From positions 310,001 through 374,000 of the forward strand of contig NZ_BBWZ01000001.1 of assembly GCF_001015055.1 (NCBI RefSeq): 64,000 bases of DNA, given 5' to 3'. The DNA is from Aneurinibacillus tyrosinisolvens (GTDB lineage: Bacteria > Bacillota > Bacilli > Aneurinibacillales > Aneurinibacillaceae). The notes beneath the pieces are model-generated. The model made no database searches. It saw nothing but the letters and a program-made list of their open reading frames with translations, and was not told the origin of the DNA. A program made the position numbers and the translations under genes. This document shows positions 50,219-60,120 of the stretch, one piece after another (within the stretch, counting starts at the first letter, position 1; each line of letters opens with the position of its first letter).

Positions 50219-51229
50219 TTAACGAAGGGAATCAGCGGTGCTTATTGTGCGTTCCTGCATGTCCGGAACACCGGTCATCTCTTTCGCTATCCAGCGGTTA
50301 AAATCGCGCGGGCATTCCTCGTGGGGGTGAAGTCCACAGTTGCGTAAAGAAACAATCCTCGAATCTTTATGGGCAAAAGCGAAGTTGCCCCACGTAGTAT
50401 TGGCCGTCTGGGCATGCTGGCCCGAAACAATCAGAACCGGATGCGGAAGCGTATGCAGAAGGCTTTCATAGTCTGATTTTAATTCCCCCGAGACATAGGC
50501 CATGGGAGCCCTGTAGGCGTTTGGACCGCCGATGAGGCTTGTATGAAAGTGACGTTCGTTCATTTCTTCATTTACAATATCCTGGTGGTAGCGTTCCTTC
50601 AGCTTCTTGTTTAGATTCGGCTTTTGCGTGATAATTTGATACATCGTATTGCCTACAAGCGGAAGCTTCGCTGCCGTTTCCATGACTCTGTTGCCAATCC
50701 CTTTATCGTCCTGATGAGTTCGTGTTTCATGAAGAGGACTGATCAGGCATACCTTCTGGAAGAGGGCCGGTTTACGACTGATCGCTTCCAGAACAATCGG
50801 GATGCTGGAAGGGCTTGCGACAATGTTTGCATAGTCATTTACAACATCGTCAATAAAATCAAGCAGCAGGCTGCTGTATAGGTCAATGGAATATTGCAGC
50901 GGAGGTTTTTCAGAAAGACCGTATCCCAGCAAGTCCAGATTAAAAACCCGCATATGCTCTGCAAGGGAATCGAAGTTATTTCTCCACTCATAAGAAGAAG
51001 AACCCACTTCCAAACCGTGAAGGAGGATGAGCGAGTCCCCTGAGCCCTTGCGGATGTAGTGTACATCCCCGTACCGTGAGCGATACACCCGTTCGGCCGC
51101 CTGGAAGGCATCCGGCATTTTCTTTCCCCTCATTTGATTCGTTTTATTAAAAAGTGCAGGGACTGCGATAAGCGCGGCACCGATTGCGAGACCTTTCACT
51201 ACTTTATCCGTCGTCGTTCTGCTTGCCAT
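50219..51229 (-). CDS. Alpha/beta-hydrolase fold protein with a degenerate nucleophile elbow
   Basis: The 336-residue protein has an N-terminal hydrophobic anchor (about residues 12-26), then an alpha/beta-hydrolase domain with the oxyanion HGLEVGSSSYEW (71-82) and FNLDLLGYGLSEKP (96-109). The usual GxSxG elbow reads ASPSS (138-142). A late His pair (GLHPHEECP) is present. Activity is uncertain; it may act as a binding protein or use an atypical serine. No substrate is assigned. It is convergent with the stress genes and divergent from racE. Confidence 0.75.
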   Translation of the reverse strand: MASRTTTDKVVKGLAIGAALIAVPALFNKTNQMRGKKMPDAFQAAERVYRSRYGDVHYIRKGSGDSLILLHGLEVGSSSYEWRNNFDSLAEHMRVFNLDLLGYGLSEKPPLQYSIDLYSSLLLDFIDDVVNDYANIVASPSSIPIVLEAISRKPALFQKVCLISPLHETRTHQDDKGIGNRVMETAAKLPLVGNTMYQIITQKPNLNKKLKERYHQDIVNEEMNERHFHTSLIGGPNAYRAPMAYVSGELKSDYESLLHTLPHPVLIVSGQHAQTANTTWGNFAFAHKDSRIVSLRNCGLHPHEECPRDFNRWIAKEMTGVPDMQERTISTADSLR

Positions 51230-51404
51230 GGCAGTGAATCACTCCTTTTCAAAAAGGTTACATGCATAGTTATTGCACTTTACCACCCCTGGATTTTCAT
51301 CAAACGGTAAGCACTCGGACGGGAAATATGAAAATAGCACCTTGCATTCTGTTTACGTAACCATCAAGATGGAATAGGAAGTTCAGGGAAAAGGAAGCGA
51401 AAAG

Positions 51405-52217
51405 ATGAAACAGGGAATTGGGATTATTGACTCGGGTGTAGGCGGGCTTACCGTAACAAAGGAAGTGCTGCGCCAGCTCCCGAGAGAGGATATTTTATAC
51501 TTTGGTGATACGGCCCGCTGTCCATACGGGCCGCGCCCTTATGATGAAGTACGCGAATTCTCCATACAAATGATTGATTTTTTATTACAGCATAAAATCA
51601 AGGCGCTTGTTATCGGCTGCAATACTGCGACCGCCGTTGTGCTGCAGGAAATAAGCGAGAAGCTTGAGATTCCGGTTATCGGTGTAATTGAGCCGGGTGC
51701 CCGTACTGCCATTAAAGAAACGAAAAGCGGGAAGGTCGCTGTCATTGGGACAGAAGGAACCATCAAGAGCGGAATGTACCAAAAAGCGCTGAAAAAGCTG
51801 AGCCCGAAGGTGGAGGTTGTAAGCCTGGCTTGCCCGGCGCTCGTTCCGTTCGTGGAAGGCGGGCATTTGCATGATCCTGAGGGGCTTGCTATTGTGCAGG
51901 AAGCGCTGGAACCTCTTCGCGGGCATACATTTGATACGCTTATTCTCGGCTGTACCCACTACCCGCTTATTTCCCATTTTATCCAGCAGGTTGTAGGACC
52001 CGAGGTTACACTCATAAGCTCAGCGGAAGAGGCGGCCAGGGAGCTGAGCGCGGTTCTGTCATACCGGCGTATGCTGGCAAACGGGGGCGAAATCATCAAT
52101 ACGAAGCACCGTTTTTTTGCGAGTGGAAACAAGCAATTGTTTATCTCTATCGCAGAAGAGTGGCTCGGTATTAAGGTAGAGGCGGAGCAAATTGATTTGG
52201 AATCCGCTCTCGAATAA
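51405..52217 (+). CDS. racE: Glutamate racemase
   Basis: The 270-residue racemase has the two catalytic cysteines, Cys72 in GCNTATA and Cys183 in LGCTHYP, and the IDSGVGGLTV start. It makes D-glutamate for peptidoglycan. The gene sits just before gerM and rph, as in B. subtilis racE-gerM-rph. The ATG follows an AGGAAG site. Confidence 0.95.
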   Translation: MKQGIGIIDSGVGGLTVTKEVLRQLPREDILYFGDTARCPYGPRPYDEVREFSIQMIDFLLQHKIKALVIGCNTATAVVLQEISEKLEIPVIGVIEPGARTAIKETKSGKVAVIGTEGTIKSGMYQKALKKLSPKVEVVSLACPALVPFVEGGHLHDPEGLAIVQEALEPLRGHTFDTLILGCTHYPLISHFIQQVVGPEVTLISSAEEAARELSAVLSYRRMLANGGEIINTKHRFFASGNKQLFISIAEEWLGIKVEAEQIDLESALE

Positions 52218-52295
52218 AAATCAGGACAAAGTATGTATAATTCCCGAATAGGCTCGTATACATAGTAGTACAAACCGAGTCTAGGAGGGGAAACA

Positions 52296-53342
52296 ATGGC
52301 ACGTAAACTTATCATGGGAAGTGCCTTTATCAGTTTTTTATTATTGTTAAGCGGATGCGGGCTGTTCGGTCCGAAGGATGTGTCAAGCAACGGCATAGAC
52401 CCGCCCCAGCTCCAAACGCCTGCGGCTAACAGCGAAAAAGTAAACGCACCGCAGGCAGTCGGCCAGGCAAAACAGGCGGAGGGAGCAGCCGTCCATAAGA
52501 TTTACGTCGTGGACGCTGACGGATTCGTTGTACCCTGGGCCGTGGAGATCCCAAAATCAAAAGGGTTAGCCAAGCAAGTATTGAATTACATGGTAAAAGG
52601 CAGCGAAGGGGAAAAGCTGCTTCCAGCCGGGTTCAGGGCCGTTCTTCCGGCAGGGACAAAAGTGCTGGGCATGGTAATTAAAAACGGGGTAGCCACGGTT
52701 GATTTTTCGCCGGAGTTTAAGAAGTATAGAGCGGAGGATGAACAGAAGATTTTAGACGCTGTTACCTGGGCGCTTACCGAAATTGATACGATTAAAGAAG
52801 TGAACATTCAAATCAACGGGCATCCGCAGGACGTCATGCCGATAAATGGGACGCCGATTTCCCTTTTAAGCCGGGAGAACGGAATTAATAGGGAGCTTGC
52901 AGATAATGTGAAAGTAGGCCAAACGATGCCTGTGACCATCTATTTCCAGGGCCAGGTTTCGGACAAAGAGTCTTACTTCGTTCCGGTAACACGCCTCGTC
53001 CCGCAACAGAAAGACAAAAGCATGGCAGCCATGAAGGAGCTAATTCAAGGTCCGAAGCAGGGATCGACGTTGTTCCCTTCCATGCTTCCTTCGACAAACG
53101 TACTGAGTATAAAACAGCAAAAAGATATCATGGTTGTTAACTTTGACAACAAATTGCTTTCCTATAACCAGGGAAAAGCCAACCCGGAAGCGCTTGAAGC
53201 GATCGTGCTTTCTCTGACCGAGAATTCGAATGCCAAGAAGGTTCAGATTATGGTAGGCGGGAAAGCGACGGCAAAAGCAGGCGGCGTTGATTATTCCAAA
53301 CCGGTCAGCCGTCCGCAGGTCATTAACAGTCAGCCTTATTAA
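52296..53342 (+). CDS. gerM: Sporulation/germination lipoprotein GerM
   Basis: The 348-residue lipoprotein has the lipobox LLSGC (Cys24 or so) after an N-terminal hydrophobic segment, then two GerMN domains: the first about residues 75-180 with GVATVDFSPEFKKY, the second about 210-325 with DIMVVNFDNKLLSYN. GerM is needed for spore septum peptidoglycan and germination in B. subtilis. It follows racE and is followed by a hairpin terminator. GAGGGG precedes the ATG. Confidence 0.93.
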   Translation: MARKLIMGSAFISFLLLLSGCGLFGPKDVSSNGIDPPQLQTPAANSEKVNAPQAVGQAKQAEGAAVHKIYVVDADGFVVPWAVEIPKSKGLAKQVLNYMVKGSEGEKLLPAGFRAVLPAGTKVLGMVIKNGVATVDFSPEFKKYRAEDEQKILDAVTWALTEIDTIKEVNIQINGHPQDVMPINGTPISLLSRENGINRELADNVKVGQTMPVTIYFQGQVSDKESYFVPVTRLVPQQKDKSMAAMKELIQGPKQGSTLFPSMLPSTNVLSIKQQKDIMVVNFDNKLLSYNQGKANPEALEAIVLSLTENSNAKKVQIMVGGKATAKAGGVDYSKPVSRPQVINSQPY

Positions 53343-53351
53343 TTCAGAGGA

Positions 53352-53382
53352 AGAGGTGGGAATATTCACCTCTTTTTCTTTT
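53352..53382 (+). terminator. Terminator of gerM
   Basis: A 7-bp stem (AGAGGTG / CACCTCT) with an 8-nt loop is followed by TTTTTC. Confidence 0.75.
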
Positions 53383-53469
53383 CCCGTTTAGAATGCGGGC
53401 CGCTCAGTACATTTTATCCGGGCGGTTGTGCTATAATAAGCCAGAAATAAGCAATTGGGAGGGAATGCC

Positions 53470-54234
53470 ATGCGTGCCGATGGGCGGAATAAAAACGAGA
53501 TAAGACCGATTACGATATCGACCGATTATATAAAACATGCAGAAGGCTCCGTACTAATCGAGGTCGGGGATACGAAGGTGATTTGCACTGCAACCGTTGA
53601 GGAAAAGGTTCCTCCTTTTATGCGGGGACAGGGAAAAGGCTGGGTGACCGCAGAATACTCCATGCTGCCCCGTGCAACAGAAACGCGCAATGTAAGGGAG
53701 TCGAGCCGCGGTAAAGTGAGCGGCCGCACACAGGAGATCCAGCGGTTAATCGGAAGGGCCCTTCGCTCTGTTGTTGATCTGGCAGCCCTTGGCGAGCGGA
53801 CAATCTGGCTTGATTGCGATGTCATTCAGGCGGACGGGGGAACGCGGACAGCTTCCATTACAGGGGCGTACGTTGCGATGGTTATCGCGATGGGCAAAGC
53901 GCTGAAAAACCAGGGAGCGTCCGGTTTGCCTGTCACCGATTTTCTCGCCGCAACGAGCGTAGGGATTATCGATGACGAAGTATATCTTGATCTTTGTTAT
54001 ACGGAGGATTCACGTGCGAAGGTAGACATGAACATCGTGATGACAGGAAGCGGCAAGTATGTGGAAGTCCAGGGGACAGGGGAAGAAGCTCCATTCAGCC
54101 CGGAAGAACTCCAGGAACTGCTCGTTTCCGGCAGAGAAGGAATTGCGAACTTAATTGAGGCACAGAAAAAGGCGCTCGGTGAACTGGCAGCGCTCGTTGG
54201 GATAAAGGAGCAGGAGAAAGTTCGCCATGGATAA
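53470..54234 (+). CDS. rph: Ribonuclease PH
   Basis: The 254-residue RNase PH-domain enzyme begins [14 protein letters not shown] and carries the phosphate-binding [22 protein letters not shown] segment and the [18 protein letters not shown] core. It trims tRNA 3' ends using phosphate. The ATG at 53470 is preferred, with GGGAGGG upstream; the frame opens at 53455. It overlaps the XTP pyrophosphatase gene by 8 bp. Confidence 0.95.
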   Translation: MRADGRNKNEIRPITISTDYIKHAEGSVLIEVGDTKVICTATVEEKVPPFMRGQGKGWVTAEYSMLPRATETRNVRESSRGKVSGRTQEIQRLIGRALRSVVDLAALGERTIWLDCDVIQADGGTRTASITGAYVAMVIAMGKALKNQGASGLPVTDFLAATSVGIIDDEVYLDLCYTEDSRAKVDMNIVMTGSGKYVEVQGTGEEAPFSPEELQELLVSGREGIANLIEAQKKALGELAALVGIKEQEKVRHG

Positions 54235-54847
54235 GGGTCTTTCGTTTCCGTGGCAAAACATTGTCCTTGCCACAAAGAACAAGGGGAAAGTGAAAGAGTT
54301 TACCCGGCTGCTCGCTTCTTTTCCTGCTAAAGTGCTTACGACTGCCGATTTTCCGGATCTGGAAGACGTAGTGGAGGATGGAGCAACGTTCGAGGCGAAT
54401 GCAGTAAAGAAGGCGGAAACAATTAGCCGGGAAACCGGCTTTCCTGCGCTCGCGGACGATTCAGGACTGGAAGTTGATGCTCTCCAGGGGAAACCAGGGG
54501 TGTATTCGGCGCGCTTTGCAGGCCTGCATGGGGACGACAGGGCAAATAACGAGAAGCTTGTTTCTTTATTAAAGAATGTTCCTTCAGAGGAGCGGCAGGC
54601 CCGGTTTGTTTCAGTTCTCGCTTTTGCGGTGCCGGGAGAGAAGACGCTGGTGGCGAGGGGGACGTGTGAGGGGCAAATTGTGCTTGAACCGGCAGGCGGG
54701 CACGGCTTCGGATACGATCCGTTTTTTTACCTGCCTGATAAAGGATGCACGATGGCTGAACTGCTCCTGGAAGAGAAGAACAAGATTAGCCACCGCGGAC
54801 AGGCGATGGACAAACTAAAGTCTCTAATGGAGGAGCGTTTCTCATGA
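54227..54847 (+). CDS. XTP/dITP pyrophosphatase (RdgB/HAM1)
   Basis: The 206-residue Ham1-family pyrophosphatase has the N-terminal [11 protein letters not shown], the [11 protein letters not shown] metal-binding segment and [11 protein letters not shown]. It removes XTP, ITP and dITP from nucleotide pools. It starts inside the end of rph and ends inside the start of the phosphodiesterase gene, the same order as rph-ysnA-ysnB in B. subtilis. Confidence 0.95.
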   Translation: MDKGLSFPWQNIVLATKNKGKVKEFTRLLASFPAKVLTTADFPDLEDVVEDGATFEANAVKKAETISRETGFPALADDSGLEVDALQGKPGVYSARFAGLHGDDRANNEKLVSLLKNVPSEERQARFVSVLAFAVPGEKTLVARGTCEGQIVLEPAGGHGFGYDPFFYLPDKGCTMAELLLEEKNKISHRGQAMDKLKSLMEERFS

Positions 54848-55374
54848 AGTTTCTCGTGGTAAGTGATACACATGGAAGCACGGAAGCTTTATCTTCTATT
54901 CTAGAGCGCCATCCGGGTTTAGACGTTTATCACTGCGGCGACTTCTGTTATCCGCGCGCGCAGTTTCCCGGTTTTACTTATGTACACGGAAACTGTGATT
55001 TTGACCCGGCGACCCCCGCGGAAACCGTTCTGAATGTAGGTTCCCTTCGTATTTTCCAAACACACGGGCATACATATGGAGTAAAAGAAGCGTTAACAAG
55101 ACTGCATTACCGCGCTGCGGAACTGGGGGCTAATCTCGCGCTGTTCGGCCATACCCATGTCCCGGCAGCACTGCTGAATGAGGGGATTCTTCTGCTGAAT
55201 CCCGGCAGCCTTCTCCTGCCGCGTCTTTATCCTGTTCCGACATACGTTGTCGTGGAGACAGAAGATGAGCCGGCGGAGGGAGAGGATGAGATCTCGCTCC
55301 ATGTAACCTTTTATTCCTCTGCCGGCGAACGGCAGGAGAAGCTGGGCGGTTCTTATCACGTGCGGCGGGTTTAA
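54844..55374 (+). CDS. Metallophosphoesterase, MJ0936/YsnB family
   Basis: The 176-residue calcineurin-like phosphoesterase has metal-binding motifs SDTHG (7-11), HCGDFC, GNCD and the later GHTH and NPGS. It is of the MJ0936/YfcE phosphodiesterase class; the physiological substrate is not known. It overlaps the XTP pyrophosphatase gene by 4 bp (ATGA) and closes the rph operon. Confidence 0.92.
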   Translation: MKFLVVSDTHGSTEALSSILERHPGLDVYHCGDFCYPRAQFPGFTYVHGNCDFDPATPAETVLNVGSLRIFQTHGHTYGVKEALTRLHYRAAELGANLALFGHTHVPAALLNEGILLLNPGSLLLPRLYPVPTYVVVETEDEPAEGEDEISLHVTFYSSAGERQEKLGGSYHVRRV

Positions 55375-55394
55375 ATAAGGAATGGATTTTTTTC

Positions 55395-55425
55395 GTAGAT
55401 AAGAAAGTATAACTTTCTTATCTAC
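55395..55425. repeat. 14-bp perfect inverted repeat, first hairpin of a two-hairpin intergenic element
   Basis: GTAGATAAGAAAGT (55395-55408) and its exact complement (55412-55425) are separated by ATA. It has no T-tail, so it is not an ordinary terminator. Confidence 0.75.
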
Positions 55426-55439
55426 ATAAGGGCAACTAA

Positions 55440-55478
55440 GGCTATCGCCAGCGCCTACGGCTTGGCGATAGCCAAGTT
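55440..55478 (+). terminator. Second intergenic hairpin, terminator-like
   Basis: An 11-bp perfect stem (GGCTATCGCCA / TGGCGATAGCC) with a 12-nt loop is followed by AAGTTTTCTTT, just before the TPR gene's ribosome binding site. Confidence 0.65.
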
Positions 55479-55503
55479 TTCTTTAAGAAAAGGAGGTGGA
55501 CCC

Positions 55504-56556
55504 ATGCCGGATAAGCGTGGGGACAATGTTATCTTGTTCCCGAGCGTGGCTGAACGTAACTTGAAGAAGGCGCGGGAGGCGCGGGAGCAGTTTGAGTATG
55601 ACGAGGCCCTCCAGCACCTGTCGGCGATCCTTCGCATTGAACCGAATCACCCTGCGGCTCTCCTTATGATGGCGGAAACTCTATATGAGGCGAAGCGGTA
55701 TGAAGAAGCGGAGGAAGCGGCCAAACGCATGTGGGAAGAGCGCATCGGCAATACAAGCCAGGTTCTCCGCTTGTATTTGTCCTGCCTGCTGCAGACGGAG
55801 GATTTCACCAGGGTAAACCAGGTAATCGAGGAAGTGCTCGAAGGGGAAGAACTCCATGATATCATCCAGGAGCTGACGGAGATTAAAAAAGCCTGTGAAA
55901 TGCTGGAGTTTCCGGAGGAAGAACAGGATAAAGAAGTGCCTGTTTCCCGTCTGTCCGTTCTGCGCAAGGTGGAGGAGGATCCGGGTTACGCGGCGCGTTT
56001 GTATGAGAAACTCGACAACGGCACATTCGATGAACAGCTTAGTTCCATTGAACAAATGAAATACATACATACGCCGGAAACGGTTGCTGTTTTGCGCGAA
56101 TACATCATGCTTGTGTACCCGGATCCTATTTTAAAAACATTTGCGATACGGGCATTGAAGGAATTGGGTGAATCAGGCCCGGTGCTTATACATAAATTTG
56201 GACAAATTTTTGAAACGAACATCGAAGAAATCCCGTTCCAGGACAAAGAAATACCGGAAGGCGAGCGCAAAGTTGTGGAGATTATTACGGGGATTGCTTA
56301 CCAGCAGGATACATCCTTTCTTCCCTTCGCCTTTCAATTGTGGATGGAATATTTATTCTCCATTTATCCGCTGCATCCCGAGGTGCAGAATCCGTCCGGC
56401 TGGGCGGCGGCCCTTCACTATGCTGCTTCGAAGCTGCTTCATATAAAGCAGTCGAAACAGGAGATAGCTGAACTGTATCAGGTTGGCCTGTCCTCGCTGA
56501 ACCAGAACTACCGGAATTTGAATGAGGTGCTTGAAATTGAATCGCGTCTGCTGTAA
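55504..56556 (+). CDS. TPR-repeat protein
   Basis: The 350-residue, highly acidic protein has N-terminal TPR motifs (about residues 20-130; REQFEYDEALQHLSAILRIEPNHPAALLMMAE is one unit) and a helical C-terminal region with HEAT-like character. No signal peptide is present. The ATG at 55504 follows AGGAGGTGG, and the conserved part starts soon after; the upstream frame to 55462 runs through the hairpin. It lies between the rph operon and tig and is probably an adaptor, partner unknown. Confidence 0.75.
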   Translation: MPDKRGDNVILFPSVAERNLKKAREAREQFEYDEALQHLSAILRIEPNHPAALLMMAETLYEAKRYEEAEEAAKRMWEERIGNTSQVLRLYLSCLLQTEDFTRVNQVIEEVLEGEELHDIIQELTEIKKACEMLEFPEEEQDKEVPVSRLSVLRKVEEDPGYAARLYEKLDNGTFDEQLSSIEQMKYIHTPETVAVLREYIMLVYPDPILKTFAIRALKELGESGPVLIHKFGQIFETNIEEIPFQDKEIPEGERKVVEIITGIAYQQDTSFLPFAFQLWMEYLFSIYPLHPEVQNPSGWAAALHYAASKLLHIKQSKQEIAELYQVGLSSLNQNYRNLNEVLEIESRLL

Positions 56557-56581
56557 AAAGCAGGGAGAAATTTTTAACAAG

Positions 56582-56609
56582 TTGAAATGCGAGTTGATTA
56601 TGATATAAT
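56582..56609 (+). promoter_or_regulatory. SigA promoter of tig
   Basis: TTGAAA (56582-56587), a 16-nt spacer and TATAAT (56604-56609) lie about 100 bp before the tig start. Confidence 0.7.
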
Positions 56610-56710
56610 GAAATGGTTATAATGGCGAATATAATGACATACATAGTGTTTTTCAGAATAGAAGGCAACACATGTATTGGTTATAGTTCTTTAGGAGGGG
56701 AAAGCATAAA

Positions 56711-57994
56711 ATGAAGGCAACTTGGGAAAAGTTAGAAAATAACCAGGGTGTACTGACGATAGAAGTTGATGAGACCCAGGTAAGCAGTGCGATTGATCAA
56801 GCTTTTACAAAGGTAGTAAAGCAGGTAAACCTTCCTGGCTTCCGTAAAGGAAAGGTTCCGCGCAAGATTTTCGAAGCCCGTTTTGGTGTAGAATCATTGT
56901 ACCAGGATGCACTCGATATCATTTTGCCGGAAGCGTATTCCGCTGCGGTAGTGGAAACAGGCATTTCTCCAGTTGATCGTCCTGAAGTGGATGTTGAACA
57001 GATGGAAAAAGGCCAGCCGCTTATTTTCAAAGCGACAGTTACCGTAAAGCCTGAAGTTCAGCTTGGAGACTACAAAGGACTGACAGTAGAAGAGAAGGAT
57101 TTCTCTGTAACGGATGAGAAAATTGCCGAAGAGCTGAAAACAATGCAAGAGCGCGGTGCAGAGCTTGTGGTTGTGGAAGATGGCGAAATTCAAAGCGGTG
57201 ATTATGCGATTATCGACTTCGAAGGATTCGTTGATGGCGAAGCGTTTGAAGGCGGACAGGCTGATAACTACCAGTTGGAAGTCGGTTCCGGAACCTTTAT
57301 TCCTGGATTTGAAGACCAGGTCATTGGTTTGAAGCAGGGAGAAGAGAAGGATGTTGAGGTTACATTCCCTGAAGAATACCATGCAACGGAATTAGCAGGG
57401 AAGCTTGCGGTCTTCAAGGTGAAGGTAAACGAAATTAAGCGCAAAAACCTTCCTGAACTTGATGACGAGTTTGCAAAAGATGTAAGTGAATTTGACACCC
57501 TTGATGAATTGAAGGCCGATCTTCGGAATAAATTTGAAGAAAAAGCAAAAGAAGAGGCTGAAAACTTCAAGAAAGAATCGCTGATTGAACAGGCATCTGC
57601 CAATGCGACCATTGACATTCCTGAAGTTATGGTTGAACATGAAGTAAACCATATGATGAATGACTTCGCAGAGCGTCTTCAGCAGCAGGGAATGAACCTG
57701 GATCTGTATTATCAGTTCACAGGCCTTGATGAAGAGAAGCTGCGCGAGCAGTTCCAGGGTGACGCGGAAAAACGCGTTCGCACAACATTAACGCTGGAAG
57801 CGATTGGCGAACAGGAAAATGTGGAAGTATCAGAAGAAGACATCAATGAGGAGTTAAAGACTCTTTCTGAGCAATACAACCGTCCGGAAGAGGAACTGCG
57901 CAAGATTTTTGAAGCCCGCGATGACTTCGAAAGCTTAAAAAATGACATACGCATCCGTAAAACGATTAATCTTCTTGTTGAAAACAGCAAGTAA
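56711..57994 (+). CDS. tig: Trigger factor
   Basis: The 427-residue ribosome-associated chaperone has an N-terminal ribosome-binding domain with the [13 protein letters not shown] signature (about residues 43-55), an FKBP-type PPIase domain (about 160-245; [20 protein letters not shown]) and a long helical C-terminal domain. It binds nascent chains at the exit tunnel. AGGAGGGG precedes the ATG. A perfect palindromic terminator separates it from clpP. Confidence 0.97.
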   Translation: MKATWEKLENNQGVLTIEVDETQVSSAIDQAFTKVVKQVNLPGFRKGKVPRKIFEARFGVESLYQDALDIILPEAYSAAVVETGISPVDRPEVDVEQMEKGQPLIFKATVTVKPEVQLGDYKGLTVEEKDFSVTDEKIAEELKTMQERGAELVVVEDGEIQSGDYAIIDFEGFVDGEAFEGGQADNYQLEVGSGTFIPGFEDQVIGLKQGEEKDVEVTFPEEYHATELAGKLAVFKVKVNEIKRKNLPELDDEFAKDVSEFDTLDELKADLRNKFEEKAKEEAENFKKESLIEQASANATIDIPEVMVEHEVNHMMNDFAERLQQQGMNLDLYYQFTGLDEEKLREQFQGDAEKRVRTTLTLEAIGEQENVEVSEEDINEELKTLSEQYNRPEEELRKIFEARDDFESLKNDIRIRKTINLLVENSK

Positions 57995-58020
57995 TGCAAT
58001 AACATACCAAGAATCGGAGA

Positions 58021-58050
58021 CAAGGCACGAATATTCGTGCCTTGTTTTTC
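58021..58050 (+). terminator. Terminator of tig
   Basis: A perfect 24-bp palindrome (CAAGGCACGAAT with its complement) is followed by TTTTTC, between tig and clpP. Confidence 0.92.
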
Positions 58051-58088
58051 CACAGTACCGCCCAATATAGAAGGGAGGATTTATAGTA

Positions 58089-58685
58089 ATGAGTGTCATA
58101 CCTTATGTTGTGGAAAGTACAAACCGTGGAGAGCGGGCGTACGATATTTATTCTCGTCTCTTAAAGGATCGGATTATTATGCTAGGTTCGGAAATCGATG
58201 ATGATGTAGCGAATGCAGTGGTAGCCCAGCTCCTTTTTCTTGCAGCTGAGGATTCGGAAAAAGACATCAATTTATACATAAATTCTCCCGGCGGCTCTGT
58301 AACAGCTGGGATGGCGATTTATGACACGATGCAGTTCATCAAACCGGATGTTTCTACCATTTGTATTGGCATGGCTGCCAGTATGGGTTCGTTCCTGCTG
58401 ATGGCCGGCGCTAAGGGGAAACGCTTTGCCCTGCCCCACAGCGAAGTTATGATTCACCAGCCTTTGGGAGGCGTCAGAGGCCAGGCGGCCGACATTAAAA
58501 TCCATGCAGAGTGGATTATTAAGACAAAGGCCAAGATGAATCAGATTTACGCTGAACGGACAGGTCAGCCGCTTGAAAAAATTGAGCGTGACACAGACCG
58601 TGACAATTTTATGAGTGCCCTTGAAGCCAAAGAATACGGGCTTATTGACCAGGTCATTACCCGTAACGATCAAAGTAAGGGGTGA
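58089..58685 (+). CDS. clpP: ATP-dependent Clp protease proteolytic subunit
   Basis: The 198-residue serine protease has catalytic Ser98 (GMAASMGSF) and His123 (MIHQP), with the Asp in the ERDTDRDNF region. It forms the 14-subunit chamber used by ClpX and ClpC. In B. subtilis clpP is elsewhere in the genome; here it lies 4 bp before clpX, the arrangement of E. coli. AGAAGGGAGG precedes the start. Confidence 0.97.
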   Translation: MSVIPYVVESTNRGERAYDIYSRLLKDRIIMLGSEIDDDVANAVVAQLLFLAAEDSEKDINLYINSPGGSVTAGMAIYDTMQFIKPDVSTICIGMAASMGSFLLMAGAKGKRFALPHSEVMIHQPLGGVRGQAADIKIHAEWIIKTKAKMNQIYAERTGQPLEKIERDTDRDNFMSALEAKEYGLIDQVITRNDQSKG

Positions 58686-58689
58686 TTGG

Positions 58690-59961
58690 ATGTTTAAATT
58701 TAATGATGAAAAGGGACAGCTGAAGTGCTCTTTTTGCGGAAAGTCTCAGGATCAGGTACGCAAGCTCGTAGCAGGCCCTGGTGTATATATTTGTGATGAG
58801 TGCATCGAACTTTGCACCGAGATCGTGGAAGAGGAGCTCGGAACAGAGGAAGAGATTGATTTAAAGGAAATCCCGAAACCGAATGAGATTCGCAGCTTCC
58901 TTGATGATTATGTTATCGGCCAGGAGGCGGCTAAGAAGTCTCTTTCCGTTGCGGTGTATAACCATTACAAGCGCATTAACACCGGCTCGAAAATCGACGA
59001 TGTAGAGCTGGCGAAGAGTAACATTCTTATGCTCGGCCCGACGGGGAGCGGAAAAACGCTCCTTGCCCAGACGCTTGCCCGTATATTGAACGTGCCGTTC
59101 GCGATAGCAGATGCCACTTCGCTTACGGAAGCCGGCTATGTTGGGGAAGACGTGGAAAACATTCTGCTCAAGCTAATCCAGGCCGCTGATTATGATGTGG
59201 AAAAAGCAGAACGCGGAATTATTTATATCGACGAAATCGATAAAGTCGCCCGTAAATCCGAAAATCCTTCTATTACACGGGATGTTTCCGGTGAAGGGGT
59301 GCAGCAGGCTCTCTTGAAAATCCTGGAGGGTACCGTAGCGAGCGTTCCGCCACAGGGGGGACGTAAACACCCTCACCAGGAGTTCATTCAAATCGATACA
59401 TCGAACATCTTGTTTATTGTCGGAGGCGCATTCGATGGCATCGAGTCTCTTATTAAACGCCGTGTCGGCAAGAAAGTGATTGGTTTCGGAACGGACGCCG
59501 ATATCAGTGCGCGTGATTTGAAAGCCGGTGAGTTCCTGCAGAAGGTACTGCCTGAGGACCTGCTCAAGTTCGGATTAATTCCTGAATTTGTCGGTCGTCT
59601 GCCTGTTATTACTACGCTGGAACCGCTTGATGAAGAAGCACTTATTCGTATTCTTACGGAACCGAAGAACGCGCTTGTGAAGCAGTACCAGAAGCTGCTT
59701 GAAATGGACAACGCAGAGCTTGTATTTACGGACGGTGCCCTTCGTGAAATCGCGAAGGAAGCGATCAAGCGGAATACAGGTGCGCGTGGCCTTCGTTCTA
59801 TCATCGAGGGGATCATGCTCGACATCATGTTCGACCTTCCTTCACGGGATGATATTGAGAAGTGTGTGATTACCGAAGATACCGTTAAGCGCAAAGCAAA
59901 CCCTGAGCTGTATACAAAGCAGGGCGAATTGCTTGATATGAGCAAACCTGAAAGTGCATAA
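58690..59961 (+). CDS. clpX: ATP-dependent Clp protease ATP-binding subunit ClpX
   Basis: The 423-residue AAA+ unfoldase has an N-terminal zinc-binding domain ([10 protein letters not shown] then CDECIELC), Walker A GPTGSGKT, Walker B in IIYIDEIDK, and the ClpP-binding IGF loop (KVIGFGTD). It unfolds tagged substrates into ClpP. The ATG at 58690 follows AAGGGGTGAT; the frame opens earlier, inside clpP. A strong terminator follows. Confidence 0.98.
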   Translation: MFKFNDEKGQLKCSFCGKSQDQVRKLVAGPGVYICDECIELCTEIVEEELGTEEEIDLKEIPKPNEIRSFLDDYVIGQEAAKKSLSVAVYNHYKRINTGSKIDDVELAKSNILMLGPTGSGKTLLAQTLARILNVPFAIADATSLTEAGYVGEDVENILLKLIQAADYDVEKAERGIIYIDEIDKVARKSENPSITRDVSGEGVQQALLKILEGTVASVPPQGGRKHPHQEFIQIDTSNILFIVGGAFDGIESLIKRRVGKKVIGFGTDADISARDLKAGEFLQKVLPEDLLKFGLIPEFVGRLPVITTLEPLDEEALIRILTEPKNALVKQYQKLLEMDNAELVFTDGALREIAKEAIKRNTGARGLRSIIEGIMLDIMFDLPSRDDIEKCVITEDTVKRKANPELYTKQGELLDMSKPESA

Positions 59962-59974
59962 AAGCAGCAGAACG

Positions 59975-60012
59975 AAAAAGGCACCGGATTTAACGATCCG
60001 GTGCCTTTTTTT
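59975..60012 (+). terminator. Terminator of clpPX
   Basis: A 10-bp perfect stem (GGCACCGGAT / ATCCGGTGCC), extended by A/T pairs, is followed by a T7 run. Confidence 0.95.
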
Positions 60013-60039
60013 GCGTTCAGAATGCTCCCGTTCTTTTTA

Positions 60040-60069
60040 GTTTATTCCACCCTGTTAAAGGCAATAATA
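60040..60069 (+). promoter_or_regulatory. SigF/SigG-type promoter of lonB
   Basis: GTTTA (60040-60044, 4 of 5 to GYATA), a 15-nt spacer and GGCAATAATA (60060-60069, full match to GGnnAnAhTR) lie 51 bp before lonB. B. subtilis lonB is made in the forespore. Confidence 0.7.
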
Positions 60070-60120
60070 CACCTAGATAACAGGAATGCCGGTTGTTCAC
60101 TTTGCTATCAGGAGGAATCT

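Noticed and set aside
59388..59984. 198-codon minus-strand frame inside clpX
   Set aside because: It is a Ser-rich antisense shadow over the AAA+ core of ClpX, with no support.
60001..60120. N-terminal extension of LonB
   Set aside because: It begins in the clpX terminator and covers the SigF/G-type promoter; the ATG at 60121 has AGGAGG.
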